DNA of 5,352 bases from contig CAJXXD010000078.1 in NCBI GenBank assembly GCA_913062835.1, positions 1 through 5,352 on the forward strand, given 5' to 3'. Source of the stretch: an uncultured Gammaproteobacteria bacterium. GTDB lineage: Bacteria > Pseudomonadota > Gammaproteobacteria > Pseudomonadales > Litorivicinaceae. The position numbers and the translations under genes were made by a program. Shown in pieces: positions 1 through 5,352 of this stretch. The notes beneath the pieces are model-generated. The model saw only the letters and a program-made list of their open reading frames with translations. It searched no databases and was not told where the DNA came from. Each line of letters opens with the position of its first letter. Position 1 is the first letter of the stretch.

Positions 1-522
1 GGGATCGACAAACCGAGACACCATGTCGGCATGTTCAAGCCGATCACCAAGGCGCAGGAATAGCCAGCTCAAGTCCCGGGCTTGATTAGCCATCAAACAC
101 CCGTGCCACAAACGGCAGGCTGAGATCACCTGCTTTAACAGACGAACGCGGCTAGATCGGTCAAAGGTTGCGAACGACTGTCGCTCGATAAAACCGTGTA
201 GTTCATTCAATGCAATCCAAGCATCTTTAGGAATCAAATCCCGCGTCACCCGAGCATTTTCCCGCGCACAGGCTACAGACGACCGAATCGAACTCGGATT
301 GTCCAAACTAAGGACCAGCTGCTCCATGACCTCAGACTCGGTCAACCCATGATCGACCTCACGCGCACCAAATACGGGCATAAGCGATTCCCAGTGGTAG
401 GGTACAGCCGAGGGTAAATCCAAAATGGTGTCTGAGGCTGCGATCGCGAGTCGTGCGGTCGCTTCAGCGCGCTCCATGTAGCGCGAGAGCCAATACAAAT
501 GATCCGCGACACGCGAGAGCAT
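1..522 (-). CDS. Alpha-E domain protein (DUF403), C-terminus cut by window edge
   Basis: This is the N-terminal 174 codons of an alpha-E domain protein, an all-helical family predicted from gene context to work with circularly permuted ATP-grasp enzymes in peptide or amide bond formation. No reaction has been established, and the location should be cytoplasmic because no signal peptide is seen. I translated it from the complement: it begins MLSRVADHLYWLSRYMERAE, the family's hallmark opening, with the conserved aromatic-Arg-Tyr-x-Glu-Arg-Ala-Glu pattern at residues 9-20. A second family-like helix, LFLRLGDRLEHADMVSRF, lies near residues 154-171. No stop occurs in frame up to base 1. From memory full-length members are about 310-320 residues, so a little over half is present. 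The ATG at 522-520 overlaps the stop of the upstream ATP-grasp gene by one base (TGATG) and has a strong Shine-Dalgarno, so the start is secure. The family call is strong; the biochemical role is inference. Confidence 0.92.
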   Translation of the reverse strand, partial: MLSRVADHLYWLSRYMERAEATARLAIAASDTILDLPSAVPYHWESLMPVFGAREVDHGLTESEVMEQLVLSLDNPSSIRSSVACARENARVTRDLIPKDAWIALNELHGFIERQSFATFDRSSRVRLLKQVISACRLWHGCLMANQARDLSWLFLRLGDRLEHADMVSRFVDP

Positions 523-1994
523 CAACCGGCCTCCTCGTCTGCGATCACCCAGAAGTCTTTTGACCCCCCGCCCTGTGACGAGTTAACCACCAGAGACCCT
601 TCGGTCAGCGCCACTCGACACAAACCGCCAGTCGAACACCATTGATCCGAGCTCTGAAGCACAAAGGGTCGGAGATCCACATGCCGAGGCGACAGGTCAC
701 CGGCCTCTGTCACCGTGAGGGTGGTTGATAACGAGAGTGTGGGTTGGGCAATCCAGACCCGTGGGTTTTCCAGAATTTCGGCACGACGCGCCACCAATTC
801 TTCATCCGTCGCATGCGGTCCAACCAAAATGCCATAACCACCTGACGCATCGGCAGGTTTGGTTACCAAGGTGTCCAAATGCGCCAACACATGCGACTGG
901 TGCTCTGGATTCGAACACAAATAGGTCGGGACATTCGACAAAATCGGTTCTTCGTTTAAATAGTACTTAATAATTTCAGGCACATAGGCATAGAGCACTT
1001 TGTCATCGGCCACACCGCTGCCGGGGGCATTGGCGATCGCCACCTTGCCGGCCCGCCACGCTCGCATCAAACCGCGCACACCGAGCGTAGACTCTGGATT
1101 CAGATTTTCTGGATCCATGAAGGTGTCATCGATTCGCCGATAGATCACATCCACACGACTGACACCCTCAACCGCTCGCATGTAAACGCAATCGTCTGTA
1201 TCTACGAACAAATCCGAGCCCTGAACCAGTTCAGCACCGATTTGCTGAGCCAAATAGCTGTGCTCAAAATAGGCCGAGTTAAAAATACCCGGGGTCAACA
1301 CCACGATCACTGGATGATCAACCGGCCGAGGCGACAGCGCACTCAGCATATCGAGCAGATCAGACGCATAACGACTGACCGGTAAAATTTGTTGGTTACG
1401 AAATAACTCCGGGTAGACTTGCTTCATCACCGAGCGGTTTTCAAGCATGTAGGACACACCACTCGGGACTCGCAAATTATCTTCCAGGACGAACAATTGT
1501 CCGGTGTGATCTTTTACAAGATCCGAACCGCAAATATGCGCCCAAGTCTCAAAGGGAGGCCGCACCCCCGAAGCCATCTCGATATAGTGCGGACTGTTAT
1601 CAACCAACTCAGCCGGAACGACCTGATCGCGCAGAATTGCACGGTCGTTGTAGACGTCATTCAAAAACATATTCAGAGCTTTGAGTCGCTGCTTGAGGCC
1701 CTCCTCTGTTTGTCGCCACTCAGACTCCAACATCACTCTAGGCACCAAATCAAGGGGCCAAGAGCGGTCGATATTGGATGAATCCGAATAAACCAAAAAC
1801 GAGATCCCTTGGCTTTTGATAACGGCCTCTAATGCCTGACCCTTTTCGGCCAACACTTCGGGGGAGAGCTCTTGGAGAAATTTCAGTAAACTGTGAGCAC
1901 CAGGGCGCGGCGATCCATCGGCGTTGATTAATTCATCGTAAATTCGACCGGCAGCAATGTCCGGAGTCACTTGGATCACAGTCCATTCGCCCAA
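522..1994 (-). CDS. Circularly permuted type 2 ATP-grasp protein (DUF404/DUF407 family)
   Basis: This is a complete ATP-grasp-like ligase of the circularly permuted class, expected to use ATP to join a carboxylate to an amine; substrate and product are unknown. Family motifs are clear: VLEDNLRVPSGVSYMLENR at residues 169-187, DVIYRR at 282-287, NAPGSGVADDKVLYAYVPE at 322-340, a glycine-rich loop KPADASGGYGILVG at 379-392, DLRPFV at 440-445, GGLCRVAL at 456-463 and NSSQGGGSKDFWV at 471-483. These supply the acidic, basic and glycine positions expected for ATP and metal binding. Length (490 residues) is normal for the family. The start is uncertain: no in-frame ATG lies between the upstream in-frame stop and the conserved YDELINADGSPRP block at 19-31. 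The longest reading starts at TTG 1994; GTG at 1979 or 1970 would also keep all conserved sequence, and none has a good Shine-Dalgarno. It is immediately followed by the alpha-E gene, its usual partner. Confidence 0.93.
   Translation of the reverse strand: MGEWTVIQVTPDIAAGRIYDELINADGSPRPGAHSLLKFLQELSPEVLAEKGQALEAVIKSQGISFLVYSDSSNIDRSWPLDLVPRVMLESEWRQTEEGLKQRLKALNMFLNDVYNDRAILRDQVVPAELVDNSPHYIEMASGVRPPFETWAHICGSDLVKDHTGQLFVLEDNLRVPSGVSYMLENRSVMKQVYPELFRNQQILPVSRYASDLLDMLSALSPRPVDHPVIVVLTPGIFNSAYFEHSYLAQQIGAELVQGSDLFVDTDDCVYMRAVEGVSRVDVIYRRIDDTFMDPENLNPESTLGVRGLMRAWRAGKVAIANAPGSGVADDKVLYAYVPEIIKYYLNEEPILSNVPTYLCSNPEHQSHVLAHLDTLVTKPADASGGYGILVGPHATDEELVARRAEILENPRVWIAQPTLSLSTTLTVTEAGDLSPRHVDLRPFVLQSSDQWCSTGGLCRVALTEGSLVVNSSQGGGSKDFWVIADEEAG
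530..536 (-). promoter_or_regulatory. Strong ribosome binding site for the alpha-E gene
   Basis: On the minus strand these bases read GAGGAGG, a near-perfect Shine-Dalgarno, 7 bases before the ATG at 522. The site lies within the last codons of the ATP-grasp gene (the Glu-Glu-Ala-Gly end). Together with the TGATG stop/start overlap it fixes the alpha-E start and suggests translational coupling. Confidence 0.8.
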
Positions 1995-2056
1995 ATATTG
2001 AATACAAATCCAGTGTCAGCTTAATTGAGTGAAGACGCAAGTAGTACGAGGCCCCT
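1995..2056. promoter_or_regulatory. Divergent intergenic region between the ATP-grasp gene and yaaA
   Basis: This 62-base spacer must hold, or overlap, the start signals for both divergent units unless the promoters sit inside neighbouring coding sequence. On the plus strand a weak sigma70-like pair can be drawn: TTGAAT at 1998-2003, a 17-base spacer, then TTAATT at 2021-2026, a poor -10 match (3 of 6). I see no convincing minus-strand promoter, no terminator hairpin and no repeat of the OxyR half-site type. The region is AT-richer than the flanking genes. The promoter assignment is tentative. Confidence 0.35.
2048..2051 (+). promoter_or_regulatory. Ribosome binding site of yaaA
   Basis: GAGG lies 5 bases before the ATG at 2057. 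This supports that ATG, which also gives exactly the MLxIISPAKS start typical of YaaA proteins. Confidence 0.65.
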
Positions 2057-2827
2057 ATGCTCGCAATTATTTCACCTGCCAAATCATTGAACACCGAACG
2101 AACCGCCGAGATGCCCCCGGCCTCGAACCCTGAGTTTCTGGCTGAGGCGTGCGTTTTAGCTGAGAAGATGCGCCGACTGAGCCCAAGCGACCTCGCGGGC
2201 TTGATGAAATTGTCAGATAAACTTTCGGCGTTAAATGCCGCACGGTTCGAAGAGTGGCAACTCGATCACTCGGCATCTGAGCTATTGCCGGCTGTGTACG
2301 CGTTTAACGGCGATGTCTATCAAGGCTTAGACGTACAAACACTGTCTTCTGATGCACTGGCGCGCCTAAACGATCATGTTCGGATCTTGTCCGGTCTATA
2401 CGGGATTCTACGCCCCTTGGATGCCATGCGCCCTTATCGTCTTGAGATGGGAACTAAGATGACCGACCCAGAGGTACCCAGCTTGCCCGCCTACTGGCAA
2501 TCCCGGGTCACAGAAGCATTAAACCAAGCACTGAACGGGCAGACTTTGGTGAATCTTGCCAGCAATGAATATGCGGCGGCGGTCGACTTCAAAGCAATCA
2601 AAAGCCCTGTGATATCGCCCATCTTTAAAGATTTAAAAAATGGCGAATACAAAATCATCAGCTTTTATGCAAAGCGTGCCCGAGGCTTAATGGCCCGCTA
2701 TATCGTCGAGGCCGCGGTGGACTCCATGGATCAATTGCTGGCCTTTGACTATCAGGGGTATCGGTATTCCAAAGCACCCCCGACCCCCGACAAGCCATGC
2801 TTCATCCGAGACCCTGGAGCCTTGTGA
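2057..2827 (+). CDS. yaaA: Peroxide stress protein YaaA (DUF328/UPF0246 family)
   Basis: YaaA is a cytoplasmic protein that, in E. coli, is induced under peroxide stress and keeps intracellular free iron low, limiting Fenton damage to DNA and proteins; the E. coli protein has also been reported to bind DNA. This 256-residue product matches the E. coli length (about 258) and carries the family blocks in order: ISPAKSL at residues 5-11, SDKLSALNAARF at 53-64, FNGDVYQGL at 83-91, LSGLYGILRPLD at 111-122, PYRLEMG at 126-132, NLASNEY at 166-172, ISFYAKRARGLMARYI at 201-216 and FDYQGYRY at 230-237. The start has a GAGG at good spacing. The final TGA overlaps the GTG of the next gene, so yaaA appears to head a three-gene unit. 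In E. coli OxyR controls it, but I see no clear OxyR site here. Nothing is truncated or missing. Confidence 0.96.
   Translation: MLAIISPAKSLNTERTAEMPPASNPEFLAEACVLAEKMRRLSPSDLAGLMKLSDKLSALNAARFEEWQLDHSASELLPAVYAFNGDVYQGLDVQTLSSDALARLNDHVRILSGLYGILRPLDAMRPYRLEMGTKMTDPEVPSLPAYWQSRVTEALNQALNGQTLVNLASNEYAAAVDFKAIKSPVISPIFKDLKNGEYKIISFYAKRARGLMARYIVEAAVDSMDQLLAFDYQGYRYSKAPPTPDKPCFIRDPGAL
2816..2827 (+). promoter_or_regulatory. Coupled start of the DUF6231-like gene: GGAG plus GTGA overlap
   Basis: GGAG at 2816-2819 stands 4 bases before GTG 2824, and that GTG overlaps the yaaA stop TGA (2825-2827) as GTGA. This four-base overlap is a classic translational coupling arrangement. An in-frame ATG exists upstream at 2797, but the sequence before it is C-rich with no Shine-Dalgarno, and using it would create a 31-base overlap with yaaA. 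Confidence 0.6.
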
Positions 2828-3285
2828 CCGAGCTGTCCCCCGATGCGCTAATCGCACCCTGGCTGTCCGAGCGTGCGCCCGACTCACTCTGGGTCATTGG
2901 GCGCACCCTGCCTCCAATCGTCGAGGACTTCAGGGCACATCATGCCTGCCAGGTCGAGTTGCTCAGCCCGTCGGATGTGGCAAATTGGACTCTAGCCACC
3001 CCAGATGCAGCCTTATGGGCTGAGACCTTGGACACCCCCGAACAACTCACCGCACTCGGTGTGCTTCGAAATCGACTGATCGGCAACATCTTTTGCTTGG
3101 TTTCAGAGCGCATATCGACCGAAGCCCTTTTCGCATTAGGATTTCGCCGCGGTGAAAATTGCCAGGTTCAAGACCAAGTGGTCTTGAGTTTTCATTACGC
3201 GCTCGCCACCTACAATCACACGAGGGCTTGGAACAATCCAAAATTCTGGGCTAATCCCGAAAACTGGAATAAATACTGGTGGTGA
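2824..3285 (+). CDS. DUF6231-like protein of unknown function
   Basis: This is a 153-residue protein from the preferred GTG start (162 from the alternative ATG at 2797). Function is unknown. The C-terminal tail NNPKFWANPENWNKYWW (residues 137-153), rich in aromatic residues and ending in two tryptophans, resembles what I recall of DUF6231 proteins in Pseudomonas and other gammaproteobacteria; this match is from memory and was not searched. The first half (SLWVIGRTLPPIVEDF, about 21-36, then CQVELL at 42-47) has the strand-helix-strand look of a Rossmann-like or degenerate methyltransferase fold. However, the usual glycine-rich cofactor loop is not evident, so catalytic activity is doubtful. 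It has no signal peptide or membrane segment, so it should be cytoplasmic. It overlaps yaaA by four bases and precedes the protease gene by one base, which implies co-expression with both. The gene is solid; the family name is probable. Confidence 0.72.
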   Translation: MTELSPDALIAPWLSERAPDSLWVIGRTLPPIVEDFRAHHACQVELLSPSDVANWTLATPDAALWAETLDTPEQLTALGVLRNRLIGNIFCLVSERISTEALFALGFRRGENCQVQDQVVLSFHYALATYNHTRAWNNPKFWANPENWNKYWW

Positions 3286-3289
3286 CATG
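3278..3289 (+). promoter_or_regulatory. Junction of DUF6231-like stop and protease start, weak ribosome binding site
   Basis: The two Trp codons and stop of the upstream gene read TGGTGGTGA. Within them, GGTGG at 3278-3282 is the only Shine-Dalgarno-like sequence, 4 bases before ATG 3287. The stop ends at 3285, leaving a single base between the genes, so translation of the protease probably depends on ribosomes finishing the upstream gene. Confidence 0.5.
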
Positions 3290-5352
3290 CGCGCTTTATG
3301 GGTAATTGCAGGATTTCTTGGGGTGATCAGTCTGGCGCATGCCGAGGTCATCGCGCCCGGACTGAGTGACCGGAGTTACCGCTACCTCCAGCTCGATAAT
3401 CAAATGAAAGTGTTGTTGATCTCTGATCCCACCACAGACAAAGCAGCCGCTTCTCTGGATGTGTATGTGGGGTCCAACGATGATCCTGCCGGCTTTCCCG
3501 GTCTCGCGCATTTTCTAGAGCACATGTTGTTTTTAGGCACAGATCAATTCCCCGAAGCCGGGGAATATCAACAGTACATCTCAACTCAAGGCGGCAGTCA
3601 CAACGCCTATACGGCACCTGAACACACCAACTATTTCTTTGACGTTGACCCGAACGGGTTGGCGGGTGCACTGGACCGATTCAGTCGATTTTTCGTCGCG
3701 CCTACCATGGACCCGCAGTACGTCGACCGCGAGGTGAATGCAGTTCACTCAGAGTATCAGTCCAAATTAAAAGACGAGGCACGAAGAAGCTTTGAGGCAA
3801 CTAAACAAGGGCTAAATCAATCGCATCCGTTCAGTCAGTTCCGCGCTGGCAACCTTGAGTCCCTAAAAAAACCGGGACTGGTTGAGGCATTGAACCAATT
3901 TTATATTGAAGAATACTCTGCCGATCGGATGGCCTTGGTGGTTCTCGGGCAAGAAGATCTCGATACGTTGGAAACGATGATTCGAGAGCGGTTTGAGCCG
4001 GTTCCCAATCGAAATTTAGGCCCAGGGTATTTAGACTTGCCTCTGTTTGATCTCGACCGGTTACCCTTGGTGGTGCAGTCTCGCCCTGTCTCTGAGTCAC
4101 GTCGCTTAACCCTCCTGTTTCCAGTCCCTGATACTGATGCCATGGCAGGCAATGCGCCTCTGCAATACATCGGGCATCTGCTAGGGCACGAAGGCGAAGG
4201 CAGTCTTCTGGCATATTTAAAGGCTGAAGGACTCGCTAATGGTCTGTCAGCCGGCGAAAGCATCGGGATGACCGAGAGCCGTTCGTTCTCGGTCAGTGTC
4301 AGTTTAACCCCCCAAGGCTTTGTGGAGAGAGATCGCGTGTTGGCAGCAATCTTCAGTACGCTCGCGTCTATTGAGCGCCAAGGGTTAGATGCATGGCGTT
4401 TTCAAGAACTGAAAACCACTCTCGACATTGATTTCCGATTTGCTGAGGAGCCCTCTCCGCAGAGCTTAGTGACCCAGTTATCCGATCGCCTCCACACCAT
4501 TCCAGCTCGCGAGTTATTCACACGGGGTCGACTGTTGACACAATTCGATGAGGCACTGGTGAAAGACATTTTGACCTGGCTCACTCCCGATCGCATGTTG
4601 TTGCGAGTCACCGCGCCTGAAGTCGAACCGGATTCAGTCACCTCTCATTATCCCACGGAAATACGGGTGTTCTCACTGCCTTCTGACCGTCTAATACCGC
4701 TGCAGGCAGCCCGCACGACTCCATCGACGGTGGTCTCAATGCCAAGGCCCAACCCCTTCATTCAGCCGGTGGCTGACCCGTTACCGGTTACTTACTTGGC
4801 CCGCTCAGACACACAACCCACCTTGGTGGTCGATTCCGATGAGTGGGTCGGCTATGTGTTGTCAGAAACGCGTTTCAATCAACCCAAAACTGAGCTTTTC
4901 ATCCGGCTTCGGACACCTCTGGCCTCGGAGTCTCCTGAGGCGTCTGTGTTGGCGGATCTCCTAGCGAGTGCGTTAAATGACGCATTCAATCCAATCGCCT
5001 ATGAAGCTGCTTTAGCAGGCGTGGGCTTTTCCGCCAGAGCGACTCAATCGGGCATCACATTGGAATTCTCGGGGTACCATCAGCCCTTGACCGCACTGGT
5101 CGAAAAAGTAATGGCTGATTTACCGATTGGGCTCGTCGATGAGGGCACCTGGGAGCGATTGTCTCGACTCAAAGCTCAGGAACTCGACGCACAGGATTCA
5201 AGCCGTCCCTTCAACCGGTTGTTTAACGAACTGACCTCCGGATTAATGCCCCTGGGCTACTCGAAAGCCGAGCTCCGTGATGCCTTTCAGCAGATCGATC
5301 GCGCGGTATTTCATCAATATCAGAGAGCATTCTTTGCGGGCGTTCGGGCGGA
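3287..5352 (+). CDS. ptrA: Pitrilysin-like zinc metalloprotease (protease III, M16 family), C-terminus cut by window edge
   Basis: This open frame of 688 codons runs off the right edge without a stop; full pitrilysins are about 960 residues, so roughly 70% is visible. I translated it by hand. It starts with a signal peptide, MRALWVIAGFLGVISLAHA, with likely cleavage after Ala19, pointing to the periplasm. The inverted zinc motif HFLEH is at residues 75-79 (ligands His75 and His79, catalytic Glu78). The third ligand Glu156 falls 77 residues after His79, as in E. coli pitrilysin, within EVNAVHSEY; Glu149 matches the conserved supporting acid. GGSHNAYTAPEHTNYFF at 102-118 is the conserved substrate-binding strand region. 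The inactive second M16 domain follows (about 250-470, including LDIDFRFAEEPS). Next come a proline-rich linker with PNPFIQP near 488-494 and part of the third domain. The family degrades peptides and small proteins with limited specificity. The symbol is by homology; a more divergent M16A insulinase-like peptidase is the alternative. Confidence 0.93.
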   Translation, partial: MRALWVIAGFLGVISLAHAEVIAPGLSDRSYRYLQLDNQMKVLLISDPTTDKAAASLDVYVGSNDDPAGFPGLAHFLEHMLFLGTDQFPEAGEYQQYISTQGGSHNAYTAPEHTNYFFDVDPNGLAGALDRFSRFFVAPTMDPQYVDREVNAVHSEYQSKLKDEARRSFEATKQGLNQSHPFSQFRAGNLESLKKPGLVEALNQFYIEEYSADRMALVVLGQEDLDTLETMIRERFEPVPNRNLGPGYLDLPLFDLDRLPLVVQSRPVSESRRLTLLFPVPDTDAMAGNAPLQYIGHLLGHEGEGSLLAYLKAEGLANGLSAGESIGMTESRSFSVSVSLTPQGFVERDRVLAAIFSTLASIERQGLDAWRFQELKTTLDIDFRFAEEPSPQSLVTQLSDRLHTIPARELFTRGRLLTQFDEALVKDILTWLTPDRMLLRVTAPEVEPDSVTSHYPTEIRVFSLPSDRLIPLQAARTTPSTVVSMPRPNPFIQPVADPLPVTYLARSDTQPTLVVDSDEWVGYVLSETRFNQPKTELFIRLRTPLASESPEASVLADLLASALNDAFNPIAYEAALAGVGFSARATQSGITLEFSGYHQPLTALVEKVMADLPIGLVDEGTWERLSRLKAQELDAQDSSRPFNRLFNELTSGLMPLGYSKAELRDAFQQIDRAVFHQYQRAFFAGVRA

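Noticed and set aside
440..1040. GCGATCGC octamers at 440-447 and 1033-1040, as possible repeat elements of the HIP1 type
   Set aside because: Only two copies were noticed, both within coding sequence. That is too few to claim an over-represented element, and the rest of the window does not look cyanobacterial.
1419..1781. Plus-strand open frame of 120 codons inside the ATP-grasp gene
   Set aside because: It is antisense to a conserved enzyme with motifs running through this region; the product resembles no family I know.
1995..2056. An OxyR operator upstream of yaaA
   Set aside because: The ATAG-N7-CTAT type spaced half-sites could not be found in the spacer, so peroxide control is only inferred from the E. 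coli homologue.
2630..2641. A-rich run (TTTAAAAAATGG) in yaaA as a possible frameshift site
   Set aside because: The yaaA frame continues intact through conserved blocks on both sides and no alternative frame leads to a recognisable product.
2797..2823. ATG 2797 as the start of the DUF6231-like gene
   Set aside because: There is no Shine-Dalgarno before it and it would overlap yaaA by 31 bases. GTG 2824 with GGAG and a GTGA overlap is more likely, though this is not proven.
3831..4263. Overlapping minus-strand open frames of about 120-127 codons inside the protease gene
   Set aside because: They lie antisense to a clearly conserved pitrilysin coding sequence, have Arg/Ser/Pro-rich low-plausibility products and no ribosome binding site.

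Overview
The window looks like a chromosomal segment of a gammaproteobacterium, probably environmental or marine. The evidence is a YaaA of enteric/pseudomonad type, a full-pattern pitrilysin (protease III) with a signal peptide, and a small protein ending in the aromatic tail I recall from the DUF6231 family of pseudomonads and relatives. G+C appears a little above 50% by eye. Coding is very dense, and I see no mobile element, CRISPR array, tRNA, rRNA or long non-coding stretch. Species cannot be fixed from this sequence alone.

Layout: two divergent transcription units flank a 62-bp spacer (1995-2056). Leftward (minus strand) are a circularly permuted ATP-grasp protein (522-1994) and an alpha-E protein (1-522, cut by the left edge). 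Their stop and start codons overlap in TGATG. Rightward (plus strand) are yaaA (2057-2827), a DUF6231-like protein (best start GTG 2824, stop 3285) and a pitrilysin-like zinc protease (3287 to the right edge, 688 codons visible, C-terminus missing). The plus-strand genes are joined by a GTGA overlap and a one-base gap, so they are probably co-transcribed and translationally coupled.

Function: the ATP-grasp/alpha-E pair belongs to a widespread, poorly understood gene set predicted to form peptide or amide bonds. It often travels with a transglutaminase-like protease, which is not visible here but could lie left of base 1. YaaA is a cytoplasmic protein that limits iron-driven damage during peroxide stress in E. 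coli. The pitrilysin homologue should act in the periplasm on small peptides. The protein between them has no established function. Both units are conserved-family genes rather than an obviously new system. The points most worth following are the uncharacterised ATP-grasp/alpha-E pathway and the tight coupling of the DUF6231-like gene to yaaA and the protease.
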